Shown one piece after another: positions 27,064 through 37,983 of a DNA stretch of 64,000 bases. Made by a program: the position numbers and the translations under genes. The DNA is taken from positions 186,141 through 250,140 of the forward strand of contig NZ_JACKTY010000018.1 of the NCBI RefSeq assembly GCF_025822605.1, written 5' to 3'. Each line of letters begins with the position of its first letter. Position 1 is the stretch's first letter. Under the pieces are notes generated by a model. It saw only the letters and a program-made list of their open reading frames with translations. It ran no database searches and was not told the origin of the DNA. This stretch comes from Mycolicibacterium komossense (GTDB lineage Bacteria; Actinomycetota; Actinomycetes; Mycobacteriales; Mycobacteriaceae).

Positions 27064-27507
27064 CTATTCCTGCCCCTTGACCAGATGTAGCAGGCGCCGC
27101 GGCTCACCCTGACTGGCCGCCAACGCGGCGTCGACGGTGATCGCCGCAGGCAAGCCGCCCCCGGGATCACAGATCCGCAGCACACGGGAAACCGCGGCAC
27201 TGGGGACCATCGACCACCGCACCCCGGCTTTCGCGCATCGCACATTCAGCATATGCAGCGTCGAAAAGCCTTCGGTGCCAAAGAATGCGACGCCACTGAG
27301 GTCGAGGACAAGGTAATGGCTCTCCACCGCGACCCGCAATGTGTAGTCACCGAGTTTGGCGGCGTTTGCGGCATCCACCTCACCCTCGGCACGAATAACC
27401 GCCGAATCAGCAGCCGGCCAACGGGTGGCAAAACGCGCGTTCGGACCCTCCCACGACGAGGGAGGTAAGGACGACGATCCGCCCTGAGTGACCTCAACAA
27501 CAGACAT
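27064..27507 (-). CDS. STAS-domain protein (anti-sigma-factor antagonist type)
   Basis: The 147-residue protein is one STAS domain after a 30-residue tail: VIRAEGEVDAANAAKLGDY, then LVLDLSGVAFFGTEGFSTLHML. The usual phosphorylated Ser position (DSSG in SpoIIAA-like proteins) reads GTEG, so a Thr could replace it. Proteins of this kind free sigma factors, in mycobacteria mainly SigF, by partner switching. The upstream region carries a SigF-like promoter, which would give positive feedback. GGAG precedes the ATG. Confidence 0.82.
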   Translation of the reverse strand: MSVVEVTQGGSSSLPPSSWEGPNARFATRWPAADSAVIRAEGEVDAANAAKLGDYTLRVAVESHYLVLDLSGVAFFGTEGFSTLHMLNVRCAKAGVRWSMVPSAAVSRVLRICDPGGGLPAAITVDAALAASQGEPRRLLHLVKGQE

Positions 27508-27548
27508 GTGGCTCCATCAGTCGCAAATTCGTACTGTGGATCACGTCA

Positions 27549-27573
27549 ATGCCCTGCCTCTAGGTCCGCAAAC
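27549..27573 (-). promoter_or_regulatory. SigF-like promoter of the STAS gene
   Basis: On the minus strand GTTT is followed after 15 bases by GGGCAT, one base from the mycobacterial SigF pattern GTTT-N15-17-GGGTAT. The -10 ends 41 bases before the STAS ATG, leaving room for a leader with its GGAG ribosome site. Confidence 0.45.
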
Positions 27574-27882
27574 GACGGAACCCTTCGGGACCAAAGTGAC
27601 GCTTCCGGGCGGCTGCGAACTCAACCTCGGGTCACCGTATCCCGCGCCGCATTCCGGCGTCACTTCATTACACCGTTCTCATCGTCGGATTTCGAGGTCG
27701 GCCCGGCTGCCGACAGACGCCGCCGCTGCGTCGTCGCGGGATCGTCTGAAGCGTTAAACACAGTGCTCCTGGCGGTTTAGGTGGCGTGCGGTGACTGGTG
27801 GACTATCAGATCGGCGAGGGATTCCCACCGCGGCGATCGTTCAATCTATTTCTCAGAGAAACCTCAGAATCCAGTGCTGGTC

Positions 27883-27908
27883 GTTTGGCGCCGGGCCCGC
27901 CTGGGTAT
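27883..27908 (+). promoter_or_regulatory. SigF-like promoter, GTTT-N16-GGGTAT
   Basis: Both hexamer cores and the spacer match the mycobacterial SigF pattern exactly. The -10 ends nine bases before the GTG start, so transcription should begin at or within three bases of the start codon, giving a leaderless message. Confidence 0.65.
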
Positions 27909-27917
27909 TGCCCGGCC

Positions 27918-28370
27918 GTGAGTCGATCGACAGTGGATGAGAGCGGGCTCGATCGGCGTCCGGGCGGCGCCGACGACGCCACAGTCGAGGCCGTGGGCAA
28001 ACTGTCCGAAGCCGTGGAAACGGTCGAGCGCGCTCGCGGCGCGCTGTATACGTTTCACCAGCTGATGGGGCATGCCGACCTACAACTGGGCGAGGCCGCC
28101 GACCTGCTGCGCGCGGCCGGGCACCGCGGCTTCGCCGAGACGCTGACGAACGAACTCGTCGGGCGCAACGTGATATCGGGCCGGTGGACCTTTCAGGTCG
28201 TCGAGGAATTCGACGACGACTACTGGTCAGTGGTACGCGCTCACGAGAGGTCCGTCCGAGACGCCCTGATGGCCGGTGTCCGCCACGTCTACGAAGCGGA
28301 GATGAAGGCGGCGCGACGCACACCGGGCCAACCAGGCCATGAGGCCACCCCGGCAGACGGTCGGAATTGA
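27918..28370 (+). CDS. Conserved mycobacterial hypothetical protein
   Basis: The 150-residue protein is mostly helical: an amphipathic stretch VEAVGKLSEAVETVERARGALYTFHQL, then LRAAGHRGFAETLTNELVGRNVI and GRWTFQVVEEFDDDYW. I recognise the pattern as one found in other mycobacteria but know no function. The GTG at 27918 was chosen because a SigF-like promoter ends just before it; the frame is open 40 codons further but would include the promoter. SigF control suggests a role in stress or stationary phase. Confidence 0.7.
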   Translation: MSRSTVDESGLDRRPGGADDATVEAVGKLSEAVETVERARGALYTFHQLMGHADLQLGEAADLLRAAGHRGFAETLTNELVGRNVISGRWTFQVVEEFDDDYWSVVRAHERSVRDALMAGVRHVYEAEMKAARRTPGQPGHEATPADGRN

Positions 28371-28381
28371 CGTCACAGTCA

Positions 28382-28406
28382 GTTTTGGGCGTGCGCTGCG
28401 CGGGTA
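28382..28406 (+). promoter_or_regulatory. SigF-like promoter, GTTT-N16-GGGTA
   Basis: An exact GTTT, 16-base spacer and GGGTA begin 12 bases after the stop of the preceding gene. It gives a leader of about 26 bases that carries GAGGAGG just before the next ATG. So the next small gene can be transcribed on its own. Confidence 0.6.
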
Positions 28407-28438
28407 CCCGTGCACCCAATCGATGCCGAGGAGGCGAC

Positions 28439-28660
28439 ATGGCGAACACCACAGACCCCGGCTTCGCGCCGATCGACGATGGCGGGTCCGGCCCGGATGC
28501 CGTGGCACCCCGCACCGATTTCGCAGACCCGAGCACTCCGCCCTTCGGCGACCCTGACCAGCGTCTTTACGGAGGTGGCTGGCACAGTTCACCGCCGCCG
28601 ATCGCGCCGGTAACGGCTGCTGACTCGCCTTATGAGGGGCGCCATCGCGCTCTCGAGTAG
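28439..28660 (+). CDS. Small Pro/Asp/Gly-rich hypothetical protein
   Basis: The 73-residue product is polar and probably disordered, with many Pro, Asp and Gly residues and no membrane segment or known domain. Support for it being real comes from its signals: a perfect GAGGAGG four bases before the ATG and an exact SigF-like promoter upstream. Function is unknown; small SigF-dependent proteins of this type are common in mycobacteria. Confidence 0.6.
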   Translation: MANTTDPGFAPIDDGGSGPDAVAPRTDFADPSTPPFGDPDQRLYGGGWHSSPPPIAPVTAADSPYEGRHRALE

Positions 28661-28809
28661 GCCAGCGGAATGACCGCCCGGCGTCGTGCGGCCTGCCCGA
28701 GCAGTGGCTAGGTTGTTTCCACCGCCCCTCCACCGAGATTCGTAGCGGTCGAGGTTTCATCCGATTGAAAGAATGTGCACATGACACCCCGGCGTAAGCG
28801 ATCGACGAC

Positions 28810-30963
<2,154 letters not shown>

Positions 30964-31024
30964 CCTGTCCTGGTCACTTGGCCCCGCGCCCGCCGCCGAG
31001 CGGTGATAATCAGGGCGCGAGCGG

Positions 31025-31840
31025 GTGCCGTCGGAAGGTGGGTGGGCTGTGGTCTGGTTGTTACAACTTCCGGCCCCGATCACCGGCCTGCTCTGGGTCG
31101 CCATCGTCGTCGGGTTCTCGGTGGGCGGACTCGTGCTGTTCCGCAGAGCGGTGTCGCACACCCGACTTGAGCATGCGAGCGTGGTGTCGGGTCAGGTCTT
31201 CCAGCTTGCCGGGGTGCTGTATGCGGTCTTGGTCGCCTTCCTCGTCGTAGTGGTGTGGGAACAGTTCGGTACTGCCGAGGACGCCAGCGCCGCTGAAGCG
31301 AGTGCGATCGTCGATCTGCTTCGCCACTCGTCCGCATTACCTCCGGCGGCACGAGAAGGCGTGCAGCACAGCCTCATCGCCTATACCGAGGATGTAGTCA
31401 ACGACGAGTTTCCCCGCATGCGCCGCGGCGAGAAGATCGAAGAGCAGTCCGACGAACTCACCACCCTGTGGAACAGCTACCTCAACGTCCAGCCGGAGTC
31501 CCGCAACGAGATCTCGTTCTTCGACGACGACATCGCCCGGCTGAACGTTCTCAGCGCCAACCGCAAGGTGCGGGTGGAAACCGGTGAGGCAGCCATCCCT
31601 GGCGAGCTCTGGGTACTACTGCTGGGCGGCGGCGCCATCGTGATGGCGTTCACGTTCCTGTTCAGCACCCGCGACCTGCTGGTCCACGCCATCGCGGTGG
31701 GGCTGACCGGCGCCCTGTTGGGGTTCATCATGTACCTCATCTTCGCGCTGGAGCATCCGTACGTCGGGGCGCTGTCGGTGCGGCCCGACGCCTACGTAAA
31801 CGTGCTCGACATCTGGGAACAGCACAAACTGATCCACTGA
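31025..31840 (+). CDS. DUF4239 membrane protein (bestrophin-like)
   Basis: The 271-residue protein has two hydrophobic segments near the N-terminus and two near the C-terminus. Between them is a charged cytoplasmic helical part containing EQFGTAEDASAAEASAIVDLLRHS, the hallmark of DUF4239. Distant similarity to bestrophin-type anion channels has been noted for this family; function is not established. The GTG at 31025 or the one at 31049 may start it. It follows glgX by 61 bases and could be read through from it. Confidence 0.78.
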   Translation: MPSEGGWAVVWLLQLPAPITGLLWVAIVVGFSVGGLVLFRRAVSHTRLEHASVVSGQVFQLAGVLYAVLVAFLVVVVWEQFGTAEDASAAEASAIVDLLRHSSALPPAAREGVQHSLIAYTEDVVNDEFPRMRRGEKIEEQSDELTTLWNSYLNVQPESRNEISFFDDDIARLNVLSANRKVRVETGEAAIPGELWVLLLGGGAIVMAFTFLFSTRDLLVHAIAVGLTGALLGFIMYLIFALEHPYVGALSVRPDAYVNVLDIWEQHKLIH

Positions 31841-31897
31841 GTAGACACTTTTGGTGATCTGCACACTGCTCGGCGATCATCGCCTAACCTTCTGCGA

Positions 31898-33829
31898 GTG
31901 ACGCGTAACCCACATGCCGGCGAGCCGTTCACCAACTCGGATGCCGAGATCGCCGCCGCACTGGACGATGTCTCCATCCCCGCGTTGCTCCTGTCGTGCG
32001 TTCATATGAGTGGCGACCCCGCGCTGCTGGACGGCCCCCTCAAACCTGCGGGCATCTTCCTCAACGAAGTCCAGGGCTACATGTCCGAGGACGACAAGGC
32101 CGCCGCCCGCACGCTGGCGCTGGGCATCATCCGCGACTACCGCGACCGCGGCTGCCCGGAGCCTGCTCCGGTGGACGCCGCACAGCTGCAACGGATGATG
32201 AACTTTCTGGCCTGCGCCGAGGTGCCCGACGAGTACGTGCCGATGATGCTCGAGGAGATGGAGCTCGACGGACGAGATTCGCGCAACACCACGTTCGAGT
32301 CGGGGGCCGACGCCCGGGCCGACTTCCCGGTGATCGTCATCGGCTGTGGCCAGTCCGGACTTCTGGCCGCAATTCGCCTGCAACAGGCCGGAATACCCTT
32401 CACTGTGCTGGAGAAGAACGCCGGCGTTGGCGGAACCTGTTGGGAGAACAGCTATCCGGGTGCCCGGGTGGACGTCGGTAACCACTTCTATTGCTACAGT
32501 TTCGAACCCGACGACCACTGGACAGAGTTCTTTGCCCAGCAGCCCGAACTGCAGTCCTATTTCCAGGGCGTGATGGAACGCCACGGCATCACCGAACACG
32601 TCCGGTTCAACACCCGCGTGCAGAGTGCGACCTGGGATGAGAGCAGCGCGACCTGGTCGGTGGCTGTGACCAACCCCGACGGGACGCGGGGAAACCTGAT
32701 CGCCCGCGCCGTCATCAGCGCGGTCGGGCAGCTCAACACCCCGTTCGTCCCAACCTTGGCTGGCGCCGAAACCTTTGCAGGACAAGCATTTCACACCGCC
32801 CGCTGGGATCACGACGTCGACCTGACGGGCAAAGACGTCGTGATGGTGGGCGCCGGCGCTACCGGATTCCAGGTGGCACCGGCGATCGCCGAGCAGGTCG
32901 GCAGCCTGACCGTCTTCCAGCGCACCGCACAGTGGATGTTCCCAAACCCCAACTACCACAGCGCCGTCGGACCGGGAGTGCAGTGGGCGCTGCGGCACCT
33001 GCCCTTCTACGGGCGCTGGTACCGGTTCCTGATCTTCTGGCCGGGTTGTGACAGCGGACTGGCCGCGGCGAAGGTCGATCCCGACTTCCCCGATCAACAG
33101 CGCGCAGTCAGCGAGATGAACGACCTGGCCAGAATGATGTTCACCGAATGGATTTCGAGCCAGGTGGACGGAGATCCCGAGCTGCTGGCGAAGGTGATCC
33201 CCGACTATCCGGCCACCGGTAAGCGCACCCTGCAGGACAACGGCAGCTGGCTGCGCACGCTGACCCGGGGCAATGTCGAGTTGGTTCGTACCCCGATCGA
33301 CCACGTCGAAGCCGACGTGGTGGTCGACGCCGACGGCACCCGTTATCCGGCCGACGTTCTGGTCTACGCGACCGGCTTCCGCGCTAACGACCTGCTGTCC
33401 TCGGTTAAAGTGTTCGGCCGCAATGGAATCGAGCTGCAGGATCGCTGGGGGCGACGGCCGGCGGCATACCTGGGTATCACGGTGCCCGGCTTCCCCAATT
33501 TCTTCTGCCTCTACGGGCCCGGCACGAACCTGGCCAGCGGCGGCAGCCTGATCTTCCACTCGGAATGCGAGGTGCGCTACATCATGGGTTGCCTCGACCT
33601 GCTGATCGCTGCCGACAAGCGCGGGATGGAGCCGCGGCAGGACCGATACGACGACTGGTATGAGCGATGCCAGGCCGAACTGAAAACTCTGGTCTGGTCA
33701 CAGCCCACCATCAAGCACAGCTTCTACAAGAACGAGGACGGGCTGGTGCACGGGCTGAGTCCGTGGCGTCTCGTCGATTACTGGACGTGGACCCGCAGTC
33801 CGAACCCCGACGATTTCGTGATGAACTGA
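31898..33829 (+). CDS. Baeyer-Villiger flavin monooxygenase (HAPMO type)
   Basis: The 643-residue protein has a 140-residue helical N-terminal extension as in 4-hydroxyacetophenone monooxygenase. It then has the FAD loop GCGQSG (149-154), the BVMO fingerprint FxGxxxHxxxW at Phe293, Gly295, His299 and Trp303, and the NADPH loop GAGATG (318-323). It inserts oxygen next to a ketone to give an ester or lactone. The zinc dehydrogenase follows after five bases, suggesting a secondary alcohol to ketone to ester route. No esterase is adjacent in this unit. Confidence 0.92.
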   Translation: MTRNPHAGEPFTNSDAEIAAALDDVSIPALLLSCVHMSGDPALLDGPLKPAGIFLNEVQGYMSEDDKAAARTLALGIIRDYRDRGCPEPAPVDAAQLQRMMNFLACAEVPDEYVPMMLEEMELDGRDSRNTTFESGADARADFPVIVIGCGQSGLLAAIRLQQAGIPFTVLEKNAGVGGTCWENSYPGARVDVGNHFYCYSFEPDDHWTEFFAQQPELQSYFQGVMERHGITEHVRFNTRVQSATWDESSATWSVAVTNPDGTRGNLIARAVISAVGQLNTPFVPTLAGAETFAGQAFHTARWDHDVDLTGKDVVMVGAGATGFQVAPAIAEQVGSLTVFQRTAQWMFPNPNYHSAVGPGVQWALRHLPFYGRWYRFLIFWPGCDSGLAAAKVDPDFPDQQRAVSEMNDLARMMFTEWISSQVDGDPELLAKVIPDYPATGKRTLQDNGSWLRTLTRGNVELVRTPIDHVEADVVVDADGTRYPADVLVYATGFRANDLLSSVKVFGRNGIELQDRWGRRPAAYLGITVPGFPNFFCLYGPGTNLASGGSLIFHSECEVRYIMGCLDLLIAADKRGMEPRQDRYDDWYERCQAELKTLVWSQPTIKHSFYKNEDGLVHGLSPWRLVDYWTWTRSPNPDDFVMN

Positions 33830-33834
33830 GAAAC

Positions 33835-34863
33835 ATGCGCACCGTTGTGATCGACAGCCCAGGCCAGATCCGGGTCGAGAACCGTCCGGATCCGTCGCTG
33901 CCGGGACCGGACGGCGCGATCATCGCCGTCACGACCACTGCGATCTGCGGTTCGGATCTGCATTTCTACGAGGGCGATTACCCGCTGTTCGAGCCGGTGC
34001 CGCTCGGTCATGAGGCCGTCGGCACCGTCGTCGAGATCGGTCCGGACGTCCGCACCGTCACCGTCGGCGACCTGGTGTTGGTGTCCTCGGTGGCCGGCTG
34101 CGGCACCTGCATCGGCTGCGCCACCCACGATCCGATCCAATGCCTGTCGGGGCCGAAGATCTTCGGTTCCGGCGCGCTCGCCGGCGCGCAGTCTGATCTG
34201 CTCGCCGTACCCGCTGCCGACTTTCAGCTGTTGCGCGTCCCGGACGGTATCGACACCGAAGAGGCGCTGCTGCTCACCGACAACCTCGCGACCGGTTGGG
34301 CCGGCGCGCAGCGTGCCGACATTCCGCCGGGCGGCACCGTTGTGGTGTACGGCCTCGGAGCGGTCGGGCTCTGCGCGCTGCGCAGTGCGATCGCCCAGGG
34401 TGCGGGCACGGTGTTCGCCGTCGATCCGGTCGAAGGCCGACGGCAGCGCGCCGCGGCGGCCGGCGCGACCGCGCTGGATCCATCCGCTGTCGAGGCGGCG
34501 GTGGCCGAGGCCACCGCCGGGCGAGGTGCGGCTGCGGTGATCGATGCGGTCGGCAACGACACCACCATGACTGCGGCGCTGACCTGCGTGCGCCCAGGCG
34601 GGACGGTCTCTGTGATCGGGGTGCACGATCTGAACCCGTTCCCGTTTCCGGCATTGATGAGCCTGGTCCGCAGTGTCACGCTGCGGATGACCACAGCACC
34701 GGTGCAGCAGACCTGGCCCGAACTGATCCCGCTGATCCAGGCCGGTCGCCTCGACACCAGCGGCATCTTCACCCACTCGATGTCACTGGACGACGCACCG
34801 GCAGCCTATGCGGCGGTGGCTGCCAGGTCGGCGGATTGCGTGAAGATCGCGCTGACGCCCTAG
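33835..34863 (+). CDS. Zinc-dependent medium-chain alcohol dehydrogenase
   Basis: The 342-residue protein has zinc ligands in CGSDLHFYEGDYP and GHEAVG and a Cys-rich loop GCGTCIGCATHDPIQC. The Rossmann loop is YGLGAVGLCAL with Asp in FAVDPVEG, favouring NAD. It resembles sorbitol/threonine-type dehydrogenases. The ATG lies five bases after the monooxygenase stop, so the pair is one transcript. It probably oxidises a secondary alcohol to the ketone used by the monooxygenase, or handles the alcohol freed from the ester. Confidence 0.88.
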   Translation: MRTVVIDSPGQIRVENRPDPSLPGPDGAIIAVTTTAICGSDLHFYEGDYPLFEPVPLGHEAVGTVVEIGPDVRTVTVGDLVLVSSVAGCGTCIGCATHDPIQCLSGPKIFGSGALAGAQSDLLAVPAADFQLLRVPDGIDTEEALLLTDNLATGWAGAQRADIPPGGTVVVYGLGAVGLCALRSAIAQGAGTVFAVDPVEGRRQRAAAAGATALDPSAVEAAVAEATAGRGAAAVIDAVGNDTTMTAALTCVRPGGTVSVIGVHDLNPFPFPALMSLVRSVTLRMTTAPVQQTWPELIPLIQAGRLDTSGIFTHSMSLDDAPAAYAAVAARSADCVKIALTP

Positions 34864-34898
34864 ATCGATTCACGAATGCTGTTACTAGGCAGTGATAT

Positions 34899-35768
34899 TC
34901 ATCCAGCCGGACCGTCATCGAACCTACCCTGCGGCGCCGTCGGGCTGGTAAACGGTGCCACCGACCAGTTCGACAGTTCGGGAGGCCCCAGAATGCGGTG
35001 CCGGGTCTGGCCGGCGGTATAGAACGTGAATTTGGTTGCGTCGTAGCACTGCTCAAAGCAGTCAAAGGCACTGCCGTCGCCGTCGAAGCTCACACCGCGG
35101 ACCCGAACGACCCTATCTCGATCGCTCAGCGTCAGCTGTTCGGTTTCCCACCGGCTAGGCGTGTCGACCTCGAACGCCTGCTCGGTATAGACGTCGGTGA
35201 AGCCGTACTGCTCCTCCAGGAATCGATACAAAGACTCACCCCTGGCAAGGCGATCCTGATCGATAGCGGGCACGCGACTCAATGGCAGGACGGCGCGCTC
35301 GAGGATCTGGTCGGTCCCGTCGATGCTGCGTTTGCGCCAGATCTCCCACACGGGTTGCCCCGGTTCGACACTGAGTGCAGTGGCAATCGTTTTGCTGGGC
35401 ATTCCAACGCTGACGCCGATCAATGACGTCGTCAGCGGGGGGATGGTTCCGTCGTCTATCAACGTGTGCAGTAGTTCACCAGGGCGAGTGGGATCGCTGG
35501 CGATCCGCGGCTTTGCTACGAAGGTGCCTATCCCCTGATGCCTGATGATTTTGCCGGCCCGCTCGAGTTCGTCCAGCGCGCGGCGCACCGAAATCGCGCT
35601 AACCTCGGCAATCTCAGCGAGTTCCATGGTCGACGGGAGCCGATCACCCGGTGACAGGCCGCGGTCGGCGACGATATCCAGAACGAGGTCGTACACCTGC
35701 TGGTAACGCAGTTTTCGGCCCGACAGTGGTGCCCCACCCTCCACTGCTGGCATATCTCTCCATCGCAT
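34899..35768 (-). CDS. GntR-family regulator, HutC/UTRA subfamily
   Basis: The 289-residue protein has an N-terminal GntR winged helix (LSPGDRLPSTMELAEIAEVSAISVRRAL, about 38-65) and a C-terminal UTRA ligand domain in the HutC fold. It is divergent from an amino-acid permease across a 386-base gap with a GTATAC-centred palindrome, so it may control uptake of that permease's substrate. Two starts, ATG 35768 and ATG 35753, are possible; GGAG between them could serve the second. Confidence 0.88.
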   Translation of the reverse strand: MRWRDMPAVEGGAPLSGRKLRYQQVYDLVLDIVADRGLSPGDRLPSTMELAEIAEVSAISVRRALDELERAGKIIRHQGIGTFVAKPRIASDPTRPGELLHTLIDDGTIPPLTTSLIGVSVGMPSKTIATALSVEPGQPVWEIWRKRSIDGTDQILERAVLPLSRVPAIDQDRLARGESLYRFLEEQYGFTDVYTEQAFEVDTPSRWETEQLTLSDRDRVVRVRGVSFDGDGSAFDCFEQCYDATKFTFYTAGQTRHRILGPPELSNWSVAPFTSPTAPQGRFDDGPAG

Positions 35769-36154
35769 CGTCGGCGACCGACTCTCTACATACTAACTAT
35801 CAGCATTTGTGTAGATGCCGGTACGCCAGACGGCGTGGTCAGCGCGTCGGAAATGAAAAGTATCCGCAACATTCCCGAAACAGTGGGCCAATACGCTCCA
35901 CTCATCTTACTGTGTATACAGACTATAAAGAGAGGTTGATTGCGGCGCATCCCTAGTCGTGTTCGTTACGGGCGGCTCGGCCAGGCTCGTGACACGAGCG
36001 ATGACCCGATATCGCTCGATATCCCCCCGCCGGTCGAAAGCGGTTATCCGGCTACGTAATTCACGCGCTATCCGCTCTCGCAGTCAACGGCGACCAAACC
36101 GATCCTCAGACAGAGCATTCGCTCGAAAACGAGCTAGACGATGGGAGATTCATC
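35769..36154. other. Divergent intergenic region between GntR and permease genes
   Basis: This relatively AT-rich gap holds no supported gene. The element TGTGTATACA at 35911-35920 has the GTATAC core used by many HutC-type regulators, and a related TGTGTA lies nearer the GntR start. TATAAA follows the palindrome by four bases. The last 30 bases contain GGGAGA, the permease ribosome site. Confidence 0.45.
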
Positions 36155-37609
36155 ATGCCGACAACACCACCAACCGAAAACCAGCGTCCCGCGGGCCTCA
36201 AGTCCGGGGCGTTACGAGCCGGCGACGTGGTGGTGATGGCGCTGGCAAGTTCGGGTCCGACACAAAGCGTGGCGGTGACACTCGCCGCAATCCTGGCCAC
36301 CGTCGCCTACGCCGGTTTCCTGCCGATTCTGATCTGTTTCGTACCCATGCTGGGTATCGCACTGGGCTATCAGCGCCTGCACGCATGGCAGCCCAGCGCG
36401 GGCGCGACATACTCCTGGGTGGGTCGAGTGCTCAGCCCACACGCGGGATTCTTTGCCGGCTGGATCATGCTGCTGTACTACACCGTCGGCACCACGAGCC
36501 TGACCATCCCACTGGGCAGCTACCTGCTGAGCTTCTTCTCCGACGACGCGGCCAATGATTCCACCGCGGTGGCAGCGGTCGGGACCGCCTTCAACCTCAT
36601 CGTGTTGGTCGTCGCGGCGCTCGGTGCGCAGTTGTCGGCCCGATTCCAGTGGATGTGGGCGGTGTTCGAGTACGCACTCGTCCTCGGATTCGCGATTGCC
36701 GCGGTCGTGTACATCGCCCAGGGCCATGACGGTGTCGTCACCGTCGACTCGTCGTGGTTCACCGTCAGCGGAGCCGGTGGTTTCAAGTCGTTGATCTCCG
36801 GCGTGCTGCTGGCCATCTTCCTCTATTCCGGTTGGGACACAGCGGCTTACGTGGGCGAGGAATCGTCAGGTCGGAAAGCCGGTCGCGCAGCGGTCACCAG
36901 CGTGATCCTGCTCTTCGTCATCTACTCGGTGACAGTTCTTGCCTTCCAGGGCATCGCGCCCCTGCAGGAGATGCAAGACCACGCCGCCAACATCCTCGCG
37001 TTCGTCGGTGAGCGCATCGGCGGAGGCTTCTGGAAGCAGGTGATGATCGTCGCTGTCCTGGGCGGAACACTGGCATCACTGTTGGCCGCGATCGTCAGCT
37101 CGTCACGGATCGGGTTTGCAATGGGTCGTGATCGCGTCATTCCCGCGTGGTTCGGCGGCGTCAGCCCGCGCTACCGCACACCATGGAATGCGACCATCGT
37201 CTTCGGGCTGCTCAACGTCGTCTTCTTGTGGGGCTCGACCTTGATCGACTCGGTTGGCGCAGCGCTCGCCGATATCGTCAGCACCCTGGGACTGATGGCC
37301 GCGATTTTTTATCTGCTTACCGCCAGCACCGCGATCTGGTGCTACCGCCGCCGGATCACCGCCAGCATTTCTGATTTCGTGATCGGTGGACTGATGCCGG
37401 GGTTGGGGGCGGCTTTCATGGCCTTCGTGATCATCTACTCGCTGGCTTCGGGATCGCTCAACGGCGTCGAGATCGCGTTCGGCGTCGGACTGTCGTTGCT
37501 CGGACTCGTTCTCTCGGCGATCTCGTCTCGCGTTGGCCGCGCGCCCTATTACACCGACCCCCGCAGTAGCTACGGCGATCACATCGACGCCGAACTGGCA
37601 GCTCAGTAA
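36155..37609 (+). CDS. APC-family amino-acid permease
   Basis: The 484-residue protein has twelve hydrophobic segments. The first contains the substrate-binding loop ALASSGPTQSVAV, and the sixth the LYSGWDTAAYVGEES loop, typical of the amino acid/polyamine/organocation superfamily. It should import an amino acid or amine. GGGAGA lies before the ATG. The divergent GntR suggests induction. A small acidic protein gene runs towards it and ends two bases away. Confidence 0.88.
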   Translation: MPTTPPTENQRPAGLKSGALRAGDVVVMALASSGPTQSVAVTLAAILATVAYAGFLPILICFVPMLGIALGYQRLHAWQPSAGATYSWVGRVLSPHAGFFAGWIMLLYYTVGTTSLTIPLGSYLLSFFSDDAANDSTAVAAVGTAFNLIVLVVAALGAQLSARFQWMWAVFEYALVLGFAIAAVVYIAQGHDGVVTVDSSWFTVSGAGGFKSLISGVLLAIFLYSGWDTAAYVGEESSGRKAGRAAVTSVILLFVIYSVTVLAFQGIAPLQEMQDHAANILAFVGERIGGGFWKQVMIVAVLGGTLASLLAAIVSSSRIGFAMGRDRVIPAWFGGVSPRYRTPWNATIVFGLLNVVFLWGSTLIDSVGAALADIVSTLGLMAAIFYLLTASTAIWCYRRRITASISDFVIGGLMPGLGAAFMAFVIIYSLASGSLNGVEIAFGVGLSLLGLVLSAISSRVGRAPYYTDPRSSYGDHIDAELAAQ

Positions 37610-37611
37610 GC

Positions 37612-37914
37612 CTAGAGTCGCGGACCTTCGTCGACGACGTCGTAGAACGACTCACCGTCCTCCGGTGCCCCGTCGATCTGGCCGAGGTCGCGGCGCTCAG
37701 GGCGCGGAGCTTCGGCGATAACCGGGTCATCCACGGCGACGTCGGGCTCCTCATCGGAGAGTCGCTCGTCGAGGCTCTCGTGCTCCTCGACCTCGATCCA
37801 CTCCTCGGGCGGATCGACGACGGTATCGCCGTCGTCGTTACGCACCTCGTCGGAATCCAGCGATTCGCTGGGGCTCAATGTGTTCTCGGGTCCTGGATCG
37901 TCATAGTCAGGCAT
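37612..37914 (-). CDS. Small acidic protein, DUF5709-like
   Basis: The 100-residue product is strongly acidic, with SPSESLDSDEVRNDDGDT, then PPEEWIEVEEHESLDERLSDEEPD, which resembles the actinobacterial DUF5709 family. It has no membrane segment and is probably disordered. The ATG at 37914 starts the conserved part; readings further upstream overlap the DUF309 gene on the other strand. Function unknown. Confidence 0.7.
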   Translation of the reverse strand: MPDYDDPGPENTLSPSESLDSDEVRNDDGDTVVDPPEEWIEVEEHESLDERLSDEEPDVAVDDPVIAEAPRPERRDLGQIDGAPEDGESFYDVVDEGPRL

Positions 37915-37983
37915 TGCAACGATCTTGCCGCATCGGGTGGGTTGGTGAACATCGGGCCGCCCACCGCGGGTCATGATGAGTGG

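Larger units (their letters stand above)
27508..27917. other. Divergent intergenic region with two SigF-like promoters
   Basis: This 410-base gap separates the STAS gene (leftward) from the small conserved gene (rightward). Apart from the promoters listed separately I see no gene in it: the open frames lack a ribosome site and any recognisable protein. Confidence 0.5.

Noticed and set aside
31877..33559. Open frame of 560 codons antisense to the Baeyer-Villiger monooxygenase
   Set aside because: The sense strand has all motifs of the monooxygenase; the antisense reading has low-complexity Val/Gly/Asp/His-rich content and no ribosome site.
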